Of a stretch of 64,000 bases of DNA, positions 42,009 through 51,587 are shown piece by piece. Source of the DNA: Microbacterium paraoxydans (GTDB taxonomy: Bacteria > Actinomycetota > Actinomycetes > Actinomycetales > Microbacteriaceae). The notes beneath the pieces are model-generated. The model was not told where the DNA came from. It saw nothing but the letters and a program-made list of their open reading frames with translations, and did no database searches. The stretch spans positions 62,001 through 126,000 of the forward strand of contig NZ_JAIVLG010000009.1 of NCBI RefSeq assembly GCF_020524545.1. Reading direction: 5' to 3'. The position numbers and the translations under genes are program-made. Numbering within the stretch: position 1 is the first letter of the stretch; each line of letters opens with the position of its first letter.

Positions 42009-42926
42009 TCAGGCGGAGACGGGAGTGCGGTTCGCGAGGCGCCAGACGGACGGGCTCTGCCCGGTGCGGCGTCGGAACGCGCGGCTGAACCCTTCATCCG
42101 AGGCGTAGCCCAGTTCGCGGGAGATGTCCGAGACGGAGCGCCCCGCGTCGAGCATCCGCTTCGCCGCGTCGACGCGCACCTCGGTGACGTAGTCGGCCGG
42201 AGAGCGTCCGACGGCGCTGCGGAATCGCTCGGCGAAGGTCGAGCGCGACATCGCTCCGATGCCGGCGAGACGCTCGACCGTCCAGTCGCGACCCGGTTCC
42301 TCGTGGATGGCGTCGATCACGCGGTCCAGGAAGGGATCGCGCGACACGGAGGGCCAGCCCGTGGGGGCACAGCCGTTCGCGGCCCAGGCGCGGATGACCG
42401 ACAACAGGACGGTCGTGGCCATCAGACGGCAGATCACCGGATCTCCCTGGCGGGCGGGCATGACCGTGTGGTCGACCACCCCCATGTTCAAAGCGAGCGC
42501 GGCGGCGGCGGGTTCCACGGTGTCGAAACCGGTCACGGTGAGGAAAGGGGGCAGCAGCGCAGGCAGGGGCGACGCCGCATCCGCGAGCTCGATGTCGGCG
42601 ATCATCAGGCTCGTCTCGTCGTGGGCCTCGAGCGCGAACGGCGACCGGCCGAGGGTCAGGAACGCGTCACCCGTCACGAGAAGGTCGTGGCGGGTCTCCG
42701 TGTCGAGCCTGAGCCGCTGCGAGGCGGGGTCGACGTCGAGGCGGCAGCCATCTCGGAGTGGAGGATGGCCTTGCACAGCGCCCTCGGCGATGTAGACCAG
42801 GGTGATGGTATCGGCGGGGATCGGCAGCAGCGCTCCCGCAGCTACCGAGATTCGGCGTCCGATGCCGACGCGCAGGTCGACCGCACCGAGCACGCTCGAG
42901 AGCGCATCCGCATCCACTGTCACCAT
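42009..42926 (-). CDS. AraC-family regulator with cupin-type N-terminal domain
   Basis: A 305-residue regulator. Residues 1-190 are the cupin_6-like sensor domain (ALSSVLGAVDLRVGIGRRISVAAGALLPIPADTITLVYIAEG, LNMGVVDHTVMPARQGDPVICRLMATTVLLSVIRAWAANG). The C-terminal 105 residues are the double HTH (DPFLDRVIDAIHEEPGRDWTVERLAGIGAMSRSTFAERFRSAVGRSPADYVTEVRVDAAKRMLDAGRSVSDISRELGYASDEGFSRAFRRRTGQSPSVWR). The start is uncertain by one codon (ATG 42926 or GTG 42923); GAAGG is very close to the ATG. An 11-base G run lies upstream. This regulator type commonly controls an adjacent MFS or oxidoreductase gene, here probably the convergent MFS gene. Confidence 0.87.
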   Translation of the reverse strand: MVTVDADALSSVLGAVDLRVGIGRRISVAAGALLPIPADTITLVYIAEGAVQGHPPLRDGCRLDVDPASQRLRLDTETRHDLLVTGDAFLTLGRSPFALEAHDETSLMIADIELADAASPLPALLPPFLTVTGFDTVEPAAAALALNMGVVDHTVMPARQGDPVICRLMATTVLLSVIRAWAANGCAPTGWPSVSRDPFLDRVIDAIHEEPGRDWTVERLAGIGAMSRSTFAERFRSAVGRSPADYVTEVRVDAAKRMLDAGRSVSDISRELGYASDEGFSRAFRRRTGQSPSVWRLANRTPVSA

Positions 42927-42973
42927 GCCTTCGGCAACGTCGTCGCGCGGTCTGCTATTCCGCCGTCGATTCC

Positions 42974-42984
42974 GGGGGGGGGGG
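42974..42984. repeat. Poly-G tract of 11
   Basis: An uninterrupted run of eleven G in the gap between the divergent AraC and DUF3817 genes. Such tracts are prone to slippage and to sequencing error. Confidence 0.85.
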
Positions 42985-42986
42985 AT

Positions 42987-43019
42987 CGTCTGTCCAGACG
43001 GACTCAACCATTCGGTTGA
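42987..43019. promoter_or_regulatory. Two adjacent inverted repeats, candidate operators
   Basis: CGTCTG-TC-CAGACG (42987-43000) and TCAACC-ATTC-GGTTGA (43004-43019) are both perfect inverted repeats, side by side, between the divergent AraC and DUF3817 genes and just after the poly-G run. Confidence 0.5.
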
Positions 43020-43073
43020 TTCGAAGGGGATGACGGGCCGGATACGGTGGAAGCACCCCACCCGAGGAGTACC

Positions 43074-43535
43074 GTGTTCCGCACCCCCGACCGTCTGTAC
43101 CGAGTCCTCGCGATCGCGGAGGCGATCACCTGGACGATCCTGATCGGCGCCATCATCGCCCGCGCCGTCGGCGCCCCCGGCGTGGTGGTGACGGTGGGCG
43201 GAGGCGTCCACGGCTTCGTCTTCCTGGCCTACGCGGCGACGGCGATCCTGGTCGCCCTGAACCAGCGCTGGCACGTCGGGGTCGGCGTGCTCGCGGTCGC
43301 GAGCGCGGTCGTCCCCTACGCCACCATCCCGACGGAGATCTGGCTGCACCGCACCCGGCGGCTCGACGGTGCGTGGCGTCTGGAGGCGACGGACGATCCC
43401 CGCGATCGACGGTGGTACGACCGGCTGATGCGCTGGTTCCTCCGGAAGCCCTGGGCGCTCGCGGTGCTGCTCGTGGTCGGCATCGTCGCGCTCTACGTCA
43501 TCCTGCTGCTGGTCGGACCGCCCGGCGGCAAGTGA
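43074..43535 (+). CDS. DUF3817 membrane protein
   Basis: A 153-residue protein of the DUF3817 family with the pattern RVLAIAEAITWTILIGAIIARAVG, then GGGVHGFVFLAYAATAILVAL and HVGVGVLAVASAVVPYATIPTEIWLHRT, giving three membrane helices, and a fourth near the C-terminus (PWALAVLLVVGIVALYVILLLVG). It starts with GTG at 43074 after GAGGAG. The family is widespread in actinobacteria; its role is unknown. The C-terminal extra helix is longer than in the shortest members. Confidence 0.85.
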   Translation: MFRTPDRLYRVLAIAEAITWTILIGAIIARAVGAPGVVVTVGGGVHGFVFLAYAATAILVALNQRWHVGVGVLAVASAVVPYATIPTEIWLHRTRRLDGAWRLEATDDPRDRRWYDRLMRWFLRKPWALAVLLVVGIVALYVILLLVGPPGGK

Positions 43536-43625
43536 GCCGAGCCGCGTCCGCGCCCATTCCGGTATCTCGGTTTCCGATCCTGATCTGGGCCTTTGAATGT
43601 CGGTGGCCCCTGGTTCACTGAGGGT

Positions 43626-44927
43626 ATGACGGCACTGGCGGATGCGACTCACGAGCAGGTGGATGCCCTCGCAGCGCTCACCGAGATGCTCGTCGAGGTC
43701 GAGCGCACGATCAGCAGTCTGCAGGCCGCGCGAGACGGCATCCTGGCCGTGGGCTCGCGGCTCGCACTCGAAGTGGCCGCGCAGGCGGAGCATCCCGATA
43801 ATGGAGACATGTCGGCCCGCACGGTCGCCGCGGAGTTCGCCACGGCCCTCCGGGTGAGTGATCGGACGGTGCAGCGCCGGATGGCGGATGCGGACTGGGT
43901 CGTGGAGCACTTCCCGCTGGTCTGGGAAGCGCAAGGAGCAGGTCGTATCAGTGCGGCGCACGCCCGAATCGTGTGCGAAGCGGGCGAGCACCTCGACGAT
44001 GCGGCGAGCCGCGCCGCTTACGCGACTCAGATGATCCCCTTCGCCGAGACGGAATCTCCCGCCCGTGTCGGACGGATGGCTCGCCGGGTGGCGGAGCGGT
44101 TCCAGACGCGGTCGATCGATGAGCGGCACCTCGACGCGCGCGAGAAGAGAGCCGTGTGGGTGAACGACGTCGGTGACGGAATGACGCAACTCGGCCTGCT
44201 CGGTCCCTCGGCTCTCGTGCACGGGGTCTTCGATCGCCTGACGCAGATGGCCGCGGTGGTGCGGGAACCCGAGTCCCAGGAACCCGAATCCTTGGGAACC
44301 GAATCCCGGGATCCCGATCGGCGCACCCTCGCGCAACGCCGCGCCGATCTCGCCCTCGACCTGCTCCTCACCGGCGCTCCGGTCGGGCACGATTGCCCCG
44401 AAGGGCTCCTGGCGGCGATTCGCGGGGCGGTGTCGATCACGGTTCCTGTCACGACGCTGATCGGCGAGGACCCGACTCCGGCCGAGCTGAACGGCCGCAC
44501 TCCGGTCGACCCCGCGACCGCCCGCCGGTTCGCCGGTGCGGCAGCGGGGTGGGACCGGATCCTCACCCAACCCATCACCGGCGCGGTCCTCGCCGTCGAC
44601 CGCTATCGTCCCGGTCCGGACCTGAAGCGGCATCTGAGGGCGAGGGATCAGCGATGTCGATTCCCGACCTGCAGCCATGCGGCTGTCGATTGTGACATCG
44701 ACCATCATCACGATGCCGCGCTCGGGGGAGCCACCGAGGAGTCGAACCTCGGTCACCTGTGTCGTCGCCATCATGTGCTCAAGCATCATTCACCGTGGGC
44801 GGTCGAGCCCCTGGGTGGTGGCGTCTACGCCTGGACGAGCCCGACCGGCAGGGTCTACGTCGACCGGCCCCCAGCCCCGAACACCGTCACTTTCATGGAA
44901 GATCCGACCGTTCTCGCGCCCTTCTGA
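43626..44927 (+). CDS. DUF222/HNH endonuclease-domain protein (13E12-repeat type)
   Basis: A 433-residue protein of the group that is highly repeated in actinobacterial genomes. The N-terminal two thirds are DUF222 (LALEVAAQAEHPDNGDMSARTVAAEFATALRVSDRTVQRRMADAD, AGRISAAHARIVCEAGEHL). A short repeated linker (EPESQEPESLGTESRDPD) follows at about 217-234. The C-terminal HNH domain has CRFPTCSHAAVDCDIDHHHDAALGGATEESNLGHLCRRHHVLKHH with zinc cysteines and the DIDH catalytic core. Function is not established; some relatives are inactive remnants, but here the HNH motif is intact. Confidence 0.9.
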   Translation: MTALADATHEQVDALAALTEMLVEVERTISSLQAARDGILAVGSRLALEVAAQAEHPDNGDMSARTVAAEFATALRVSDRTVQRRMADADWVVEHFPLVWEAQGAGRISAAHARIVCEAGEHLDDAASRAAYATQMIPFAETESPARVGRMARRVAERFQTRSIDERHLDAREKRAVWVNDVGDGMTQLGLLGPSALVHGVFDRLTQMAAVVREPESQEPESLGTESRDPDRRTLAQRRADLALDLLLTGAPVGHDCPEGLLAAIRGAVSITVPVTTLIGEDPTPAELNGRTPVDPATARRFAGAAAGWDRILTQPITGAVLAVDRYRPGPDLKRHLRARDQRCRFPTCSHAAVDCDIDHHHDAALGGATEESNLGHLCRRHHVLKHHSPWAVEPLGGGVYAWTSPTGRVYVDRPPAPNTVTFMEDPTVLAPF

Positions 44928-44932
44928 AAAAG

Positions 44933-44952
44933 TTGAGTCGAGTCGTATCAAG
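44933..44952. promoter_or_regulatory. HAIR-like HspR site 1 (weak)
   Basis: TTGAGT at 44933-44938, a 7-base spacer and TATCAAG at 44946-44952, against the HAIR consensus CTTGAGT-N7-ACTCAAG, with mismatches in the right half. It lies just upstream of the dnaK -35 element. Confidence 0.5.
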
Positions 44953-44957
44953 TTGAT

Positions 44958-44986
44958 TTGACACCCGTGGAGCGTCGGCGTACAGT
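44958..44986 (+). promoter_or_regulatory. dnaK operon promoter
   Basis: TTGACA (44958-44963) and TACAGT (44981-44986) are 17 bases apart. The second HAIR site begins at the end of the -10 hexamer, so bound HspR would block the start site. Confidence 0.7.
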
Positions 44987-45005
44987 TGAGTCATCGCGAC
45001 TCAGG
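44985..45005. promoter_or_regulatory. HAIR element, HspR operator
   Basis: TTGAGT (44986-44991), a 7-base spacer and ACTCAG (44999-45004) match the HspR-associated inverted repeat with one mismatch. It overlaps the predicted start of dnaK transcription. Confidence 0.8.
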
Positions 45006-45014
45006 TTTCCCTGA

Positions 45015-46943
<1,929 letters not shown>

Positions 46944-46945
46944 TC

Positions 46946-47599
46946 ATGACGGATAAGAACTTCGACGAGAACCAGAATCCTGAGTCCGCCGAAGGTCGCA
47001 GCGAGGGGTCGGACGCTCAGGCGTCCGGCCCCGCGCCGCAGAACCCGGACTCCACCGAGGCGAAGGCCGCTGAGGGCTCGGACGAGACTCCGGAAGACGG
47101 TGTCGATGACCTCACGGTCGACGACATCCTCGGAGCCACGCAGACCGGCGAGGCCGCGGCGGAGGACGCCGTGCTCGCCGACCTCGAGTCCACGCTGCTG
47201 AACGACCTCAAGCGTCTCCAGGCCGAGTACGCGAACTACCGCCGCCGCACCGAGGAGCAGCGCCAGATCGAGATCGAGCGGGCGAAGGGCGAGGCCGCCA
47301 AGGGCCTCATCCCGGTGCTCGACGACCTCGATCGCGCCGCTCAGCACGGCGATCTGGTCGAGGGCACGCCCTTCGCCGTGATCGCCGAGAAGGTGCGAGC
47401 GGTCGTGGAGCGTCTCGGGGTGGCCGCGTACGGTGAGAAGGGTGAGGAATTCGACCCGCAGCGCCACGAGGCGATCTTCCAGCAGCCGACTCCCGGCGCC
47501 GAGAAGACGACGATCCTCGAGGTCGTCGAGGTGGGCTACCGCCTCGGTGACATCGAGCTGCGTCCCGCGAAGGTCGTCGTCGCTGTCCCTGCAGAGTAG
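46946..47599 (+). CDS. grpE: Nucleotide exchange factor GrpE
   Basis: A 217-residue GrpE. The first 85 residues are an acidic, low-complexity extension (NPESAEGRSEGSDAQASG) common in actinobacteria. The core helix LLNDLKRLQAEYANYRRRTEEQRQIEIERAKGEAAKGLIPVLDDLDRAAQHGD and the beta-domain YGEKGEEFDPQRHEAIFQQPTPGAEKTTILEVVEVGYRLGDIELRPAKVVV are canonical. It starts two bases after the dnaK stop and promotes ADP release from DnaK. Confidence 0.97.
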   Translation: MTDKNFDENQNPESAEGRSEGSDAQASGPAPQNPDSTEAKAAEGSDETPEDGVDDLTVDDILGATQTGEAAAEDAVLADLESTLLNDLKRLQAEYANYRRRTEEQRQIEIERAKGEAAKGLIPVLDDLDRAAQHGDLVEGTPFAVIAEKVRAVVERLGVAAYGEKGEEFDPQRHEAIFQQPTPGAEKTTILEVVEVGYRLGDIELRPAKVVVAVPAE

Positions 47600-47606
47600 G
47601 TGATCG

Positions 47607-48590
47607 ATGGCCAGCCAGGATTGGTTCGACAAGGACTTCTACAAGACCCTCGGGGTCTCCAAGGACGTCAGCGATGCGGATCTGAAGAAGACCTATCGCA
47701 AGCTCGCGCGGAAGTACCACCCGGACTCCAATCAGGGTGATGCCAAAGCAGAGGCGACGTTCAAGGAGATCAGCGAAGCCTATTCGGTGCTCTCCGACGC
47801 TGAACAGCGCAAGGAGTACGACGAGATCCGCGCCATGGGCTCCGGTGCTCGCTTCACGGCGGGCGGCCAGGGCGCCGGCGGCTTCGAAGACGTGTTCAGC
47901 CGGTTCGGCCAGCAGGGTCGCGGGCAGACCGCGGACTTCGAGGACATCTTCGCGATGTTCAACCAGGGACAGGGGTCGAGCTTCGGAGGCGGGCGGTTCG
48001 GACAGCCGAGCGGCGGATACCGCGGCTTCGGTGGACCGCAGCGTGGTGCCGACGTCACCGCACGCACGACGCTCGACTTCGTCACCGCCGTGCAGGGCGA
48101 GACCATCTCCCTCCAGGGCGACGACGGCAAGCCGTTCAAGGTGAAGATCCCTGCAGGCGTGGCAGACGGACAGAAGATCCGCCTGCGCGGCCGCGGTCGT
48201 CCCTCGCCTGACGGCGGGGAGAGCGGTGACATCGTCGTGCAGATCACGGTGCGCCCGCACCCCGTCTTCACCCGCGACGGGCTCAATCTGCGCGTCGTCG
48301 TCCCGGTGACCTTCACCGAGGCGACTCTCGGGGCGACGATCGAGGTCCCGACGCTCAGCGGCGACGTGGTCAAGCTCCGCGTCGCCCCCGGTACCCCCTC
48401 CGGGCGGGTGCTGCGTGTCAAGGGCCGAGGGGTCGCGACGGCGAAGGGGACGGGCGACCTGCTCGCCGAGCTCCAGGTCGCGGTGCCCACGCATCTCGAT
48501 GACGCCGCGCGGGAGGCTCTGGAGAAGTTCCAGGAGCTCGAGCCCACGGAGAATCCGCGGGCGGAGCTGATGGCGAAGGCGCGTCGATGA
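47607..48590 (+). CDS. dnaJ: DnaJ-type co-chaperone without zinc finger
   Basis: A 327-residue class B J-protein. The J domain (DFYKTLGVSKDVSDADLKKTYRKLARKYHPDSNQGD) has HPD at 38-40. A Gly/Phe-rich linker follows (GGFEDVFSRFGQQGRG, GGGRFGQPSGGYRGFGG), then DnaJ C-terminal beta-domains (ARTTLDFVTAVQGETISL, GRPSPDGGESGDIVVQITVRPHPVFTRDGLNL, RVLRVKGRGV). The C-x2-C-x-G-x-G repeats are absent, as in actinobacterial DnaJ1/CbpA-like proteins of this operon. The gap from grpE is 7 bases. Confidence 0.95.
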   Translation: MASQDWFDKDFYKTLGVSKDVSDADLKKTYRKLARKYHPDSNQGDAKAEATFKEISEAYSVLSDAEQRKEYDEIRAMGSGARFTAGGQGAGGFEDVFSRFGQQGRGQTADFEDIFAMFNQGQGSSFGGGRFGQPSGGYRGFGGPQRGADVTARTTLDFVTAVQGETISLQGDDGKPFKVKIPAGVADGQKIRLRGRGRPSPDGGESGDIVVQITVRPHPVFTRDGLNLRVVVPVTFTEATLGATIEVPTLSGDVVKLRVAPGTPSGRVLRVKGRGVATAKGTGDLLAELQVAVPTHLDDAAREALEKFQELEPTENPRAELMAKARR

Positions 48591-48629
48591 CCTGCCTCGC
48601 CCCCTCGCAGCGCGTGGAATCAGGCATTC

Positions 48630-48674
48630 GCGCCGGATCAGGCCGTTCTGACAGGAACGTGCCTGATCCGGCGC
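48630..48674 (+). terminator. Strong hairpin between dnaJ and hspR
   Basis: GCGCCGGATCAGGC (48630-48643) and GCCTGATCCGGCGC (48661-48674) are perfect 14-bp complements, extended inward by CGTTC/GAACG after one bulged T, with a 6-base loop and TTCTG after it. It could limit read-through into hspR or be an mRNA processing site. Confidence 0.65.
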
Positions 48675-48717
48675 TTCTGCCTGCGCACGAGTGCGAGGGA
48701 GGAGAGAGGAACCCGTG

Positions 48718-49131
48718 ATGAACGCTGACACGCCGGTGTTCGCGATCGCGGCTGCGGCCGAGCTCTCCGGTCTCCACCCGCAGACCCTGCGGCAGTACGA
48801 CCGCATCGGACTCGTGGTCCCGGGGCGGACGTCGGGTGGCTCGCGTCGGTACTCCGCCCGCAACATCGAACAGCTGCGCGAGGTCGCCCAGCTCTCTTCG
48901 GAAGGCGTGAGCCTCCCTGCGATCGCGCGTCTGCTCGACCTCGAAGACGAGAATCGGGCGCTCCGTGGTCGCATCGCCGTGCTCGAGGGCGCCCTGCGCA
49001 CCGAGCGGGAGAACCGTCCCGGTGTGCGAGTCTTCGCTGCCGGTTCCGCGGGCGTCGTGCCCGTGCCGAGCGGCCGTCGCATCCGCCGTTCGACCGACAT
49101 CGTGCTCTGGGATCCGCGCGGCCACGCGTAG
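48718..49131 (+). CDS. hspR: Heat-shock repressor HspR (MerR family)
   Basis: A 137-residue MerR-type repressor. The winged HTH FAIAAAAELSGLHPQTLRQYDRIGLVVPGRTSGGSRRYSARNIEQLREVAQLSSEGVSLPAIARLLDLEDE is the hallmark of HspR, and the C-terminal tail (RSTDIVLWDPR) matches the DnaK-interacting end. It sits last in the dnaK operon, behind a strong hairpin, and should bind the HAIR sites upstream of dnaK with DnaK as co-repressor. The start ATG 48718 (or GTG 48715) follows GGAGAGAGG. Confidence 0.95.
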   Translation: MNADTPVFAIAAAAELSGLHPQTLRQYDRIGLVVPGRTSGGSRRYSARNIEQLREVAQLSSEGVSLPAIARLLDLEDENRALRGRIAVLEGALRTERENRPGVRVFAAGSAGVVPVPSGRRIRRSTDIVLWDPRGHA

Positions 49132-49186
49132 AAACCGCTCTCGTCACCGAGCCGACCGGGGGTGGACCGTCGACGTGTAGGCGCCT

Positions 49187-49291
49187 CGGCTCAGAGGGGT
49201 CCGGCTCAGGGGAGTCCGGCTCAGGGGAGTCCGGCTCAGAGGGGTTCGGCTCAGAGGGGTTCGGCTCAGGGGGGTCCGGCTCAGAGGGGTT
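49187..49291. repeat. Seven-copy 15-bp minisatellite
   Basis: Seven tandem units of the form CGGCTCAGAGGGGTC start at 49187, 49202, 49217, 49232, 49247, 49262 and 49277. Variants have GGGGAGTC, GAGGGGTT or GGGGGGTC at the end. The last unit forms the 3' end and stop codon (EPL, stop) of the minus-strand gene ending at 49281, so the array seems to have grown out of that gene's end. Confidence 0.92.
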
Positions 49292-50213
49292 CGACCGAGA
49301 ACCGGAGTGCGGCCCCCTGACGGAAGGGCTCGATGATCTCGAAGTTCTCGTAGGCGGGACCGCCCGGGATCGGCGAGGCGCTCGCCCAGTAGGACCACCG
49401 CGCGTTCACCACGGCCTCGAGCTCGGGGTGCGGGTCGTCGACGCGCCACGTCTGCACCGCGCGTCGGCCGAGAAAGCGCCAGTGCGCAGCGGTATCGGCG
49501 GAGTAGTCGACCGACCAGGGGTCCTCCTCGTCGCCCGTCGCGCTCACGACCGCCGCCTCACCATCGCGCATGAGCTCGGCGAGGGGGAAGCGTCCGTGCC
49601 GGGTGAATGAAGTACCGGAGAAGTCCGGCCACAGCTCTGCGGGTGTCACCGTGCGGTCGGCGAGCTGAAGCCGCCGCAATCGCGCCCAGTTCCCCATCGT
49701 CGCGGTGAGGATCAGGTGGGAGAGGGCGACGGATCTCTCGTTCGTGAAGCCCGCCACCTCCACCTCGTGCGGACGGTCCGCGAAGAAGCGCACCCGGACC
49801 TTCACGTCGGCTCCGTTGTCGAATCGCTCGACCCCGATCCACACCGTGAGAGTCTCGACGCCGTCCACCGTGCCGATCCGCCCGCGTACCGGTGGCCGGG
49901 TCGAGGGTGCTCCTGCGCTCTCGGCATCGTCTGCTGACCAGAAGCGCTTCCCTCGCTCTCCGGGGTCGAGTGTGCTCTGCTCCATCTCGGAGAAGCCGCG
50001 TTCGACTCCGCCCTGGGGGATCGGCTCGACCGCGATGAAGTTGATCAGCCGCTCGCGGGGGTGCTCGAGGTAGGGGGTGAAGAGACGGATCAGGCCACGG
50101 GGGCCGGGGAGGGGTGGGATGCCGATCTGGAGTCCGTCGATGTGCCCCCAGCGGGGCTCGGACGTCGAATCGCCGGCGGGGCGGAGCCATCGGTCGTACG
50201 GGGAGTCTGACAT
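49281..50213 (-). CDS. Unknown 310-residue protein of the D-arabinan locus
   Basis: I do not recognise a family. The protein begins MSDSPYDRWLRPAGDSTSEP, then RWGHIDGLQIGIPPLPGPRGLIRLFTPYLEHPRERLINFIAVEPI; a beta-rich middle (ETLTVWIGVERFDNGADVKVRVRFFADRPHEVEVAGF) and aromatic-rich end (ARWSYWASASPIPGGPAYENFEIIEPFRQGAALRFSVEPL) follow. There is no signal peptide or membrane span. The pattern of Trp and Gly looks like a carbohydrate-active or lectin-like beta-sandwich (guess). A perfect GAAATCGATTTC operator lies 21 bases upstream of the start, shared with the divergent GH183 gene, so it is likely to be part of that regulon. The stop lies in the 15-bp repeat array. Confidence 0.8.
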   Translation of the reverse strand: MSDSPYDRWLRPAGDSTSEPRWGHIDGLQIGIPPLPGPRGLIRLFTPYLEHPRERLINFIAVEPIPQGGVERGFSEMEQSTLDPGERGKRFWSADDAESAGAPSTRPPVRGRIGTVDGVETLTVWIGVERFDNGADVKVRVRFFADRPHEVEVAGFTNERSVALSHLILTATMGNWARLRRLQLADRTVTPAELWPDFSGTSFTRHGRFPLAELMRDGEAAVVSATGDEEDPWSVDYSADTAAHWRFLGRRAVQTWRVDDPHPELEAVVNARWSYWASASPIPGGPAYENFEIIEPFRQGAALRFSVEPL

Positions 50214-50233
50214 GCGGAAGACCCTAGTGTGTT

Positions 50234-50253
50234 GAAATCGATTTCGCTAGATT
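50234..50253. promoter_or_regulatory. Operator 1 of the D-arabinan regulon
   Basis: The perfect palindrome GAAATCGATTTC at 50234-50245 is followed two bases later by TAGATT (50248-50253), a -10-like element for the GH183 gene. It lies between the divergent GH183 and unknown 310-residue genes. Confidence 0.75.
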
Positions 50254-50284
50254 CGAGGGCATCCGTCATCGATCGAGGAGGATC

Positions 50285-51433
50285 ATGCCCCGTGTCACCA
50301 CCGCATCCCGCCCCGCGGCACTCGCCGTCTCCGTCGTCCTTTTCCTCGGCCTCGCGGGGTGTGCCGGAGGCGGCCCCGTGAACGTCGACCCCGACCCGGA
50401 CAAGCCTTTCGTCCTCGGCGGGATCTCGAACCTCACCGAGGTCGCTCAGCTCACCGGTCCTGACGCGATGAACGACACGGCCGCGGTCGCCGTCGCCGGC
50501 ACCGACCTCGGATCGATGGCCAATGTCGGCGACAAGACGTTCTTCTTCTTCGGCGACACCTTCGGCGAGCGTGCCCCCGAGTCGATCGGCGGTCAGGGGG
50601 ACTTCTGGCGTTCCAACGTCGCCGCCTGGACCACCGATGACGACCCCTCGGACGGGATCGACTTCGATGGGTGGGTCGCGGACGACATCGGCCTCGCCGC
50701 CCCGCTCATCGAGGGGGATCATGATGCCAACGGGGCAGGCGGCGAGGTCACGAAGATCCCCACGTACGGCTTCGCGATCGGAGACACGATCTACGTCTCG
50801 TACATGTCGGTGCGGTTCTGGGGGGAGCCGGGCGCCTGGGACTCGAACTACTCCGCCCTGATCGTCTCGCGGGATGACGGGCGCACCTGGTCTCCGGTCG
50901 AGGGTGTGGAGTGGTCTGGGGACTCGAATTTCGTGCAGTTCGCGACCGCTGAGGTGGGCGAGGGCGGACAGGACTGGATCTATTTCTGGTCCATCCCATC
51001 CGGGCGGTTCGGCGGGGTGCAGCTGATGAGGGTTCCTGCCCGGGAGGACGCGGTCGAGGACCAGGACGCATACTCGTACTTCGCCGGCCTCGATGGGGAG
51101 AAGCCGACGTGGGGCGACGAACCGAACGATGCCGTGACGATCCTCGATGACACGATCGGGGAGCTTTCGGTGATGTGGTCGACGTATCTGGAGCGCTGGA
51201 TCATGACCTACTCGGACGCCGGTAGCGCCTTCATCCGAGAAGGTCTCACGCCATGGGGGCCGTGGGGGGACGCGATCGAGCTCGTTCCCCGTGCCGAGTA
51301 CCCGGGTCTGTACTCGCCGTATCTGAACCCGCGGTACGTCAGTGAGGATGGTCGTCGGATCCACTTCACGCTCTCGCTGTGGGACCCGTACAACGTGTTC
51401 TGGTTCTCGGCTGACCTGGAACGCTCGCGCTGA
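50285..51433 (+). CDS. DUF4185 lipoprotein, GH183-family endo-D-arabinanase candidate
   Basis: A 382-residue extracellular lipoprotein. A signal with lipobox LAGC (VVLFLGLAGCAGGG) is followed by the DUF4185 five-bladed beta-propeller: LTGPDAMNDTAAVAVAGTDLGSMANVGDKTFFFFGDTFGE, WRSNVAAWTTDDDPSDGIDFDGW, ALIVSRDDGRTWSPVEGV, YFWSIPSGRFGGVQLMRVPA, GELSVMWSTYLERWIMTYSD and YLNPRYVSEDGRRIHFTLSLWDPYNVFWF. DUF4185 is now CAZy family GH183, whose characterised members cut the D-arabinan of mycobacterial arabinogalactan and lipoarabinomannan from within. It stands behind operator 1 and before the ABC transporter genes, so it probably works at the cell surface. Confidence 0.88.
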   Translation: MPRVTTASRPAALAVSVVLFLGLAGCAGGGPVNVDPDPDKPFVLGGISNLTEVAQLTGPDAMNDTAAVAVAGTDLGSMANVGDKTFFFFGDTFGERAPESIGGQGDFWRSNVAAWTTDDDPSDGIDFDGWVADDIGLAAPLIEGDHDANGAGGEVTKIPTYGFAIGDTIYVSYMSVRFWGEPGAWDSNYSALIVSRDDGRTWSPVEGVEWSGDSNFVQFATAEVGEGGQDWIYFWSIPSGRFGGVQLMRVPAREDAVEDQDAYSYFAGLDGEKPTWGDEPNDAVTILDDTIGELSVMWSTYLERWIMTYSDAGSAFIREGLTPWGPWGDAIELVPRAEYPGLYSPYLNPRYVSEDGRRIHFTLSLWDPYNVFWFSADLERSR

Positions 51434-51452
51434 TCGAGGCGGGAATCGAGCC

Positions 51453-51481
51453 TTGCGCATGAAATCGATTTCGCCTACTCT
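51453..51481 (+). promoter_or_regulatory. Operator 2 and promoter of the ABC transporter operon
   Basis: TTGCGC (51453-51458) and TACTCT (51476-51481) are 17 bases apart, and GAAATCGATTTC (51461-51472, perfect) lies in the spacer, an ideal repressor position. Confidence 0.75.
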
Positions 51482-51587
51482 GGCGCTACCCGGTCACTGA
51501 GGATCCACGGCCACGGCCGGCGCTCGTCGGCGGCAGCCGAACACACAGCAGCGACTCGATGAGGAGTCCGTTCCTGAGGAGGAACCC

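Noticed and set aside
43626..44927. DUF222-HNH protein as a mobile element or defence nuclease
   Set aside because: No intron, IS ends, att site or partner genes are visible; this family is common and dispersed in actinobacterial chromosomes.
49144..49449. Minus-strand ORF with repeated RTPLS pentapeptides
   Set aside because: It is an out-of-frame reading of the 15-bp minisatellite and of the end of the 49281-50213 gene; no RBS or plausible N-terminus.
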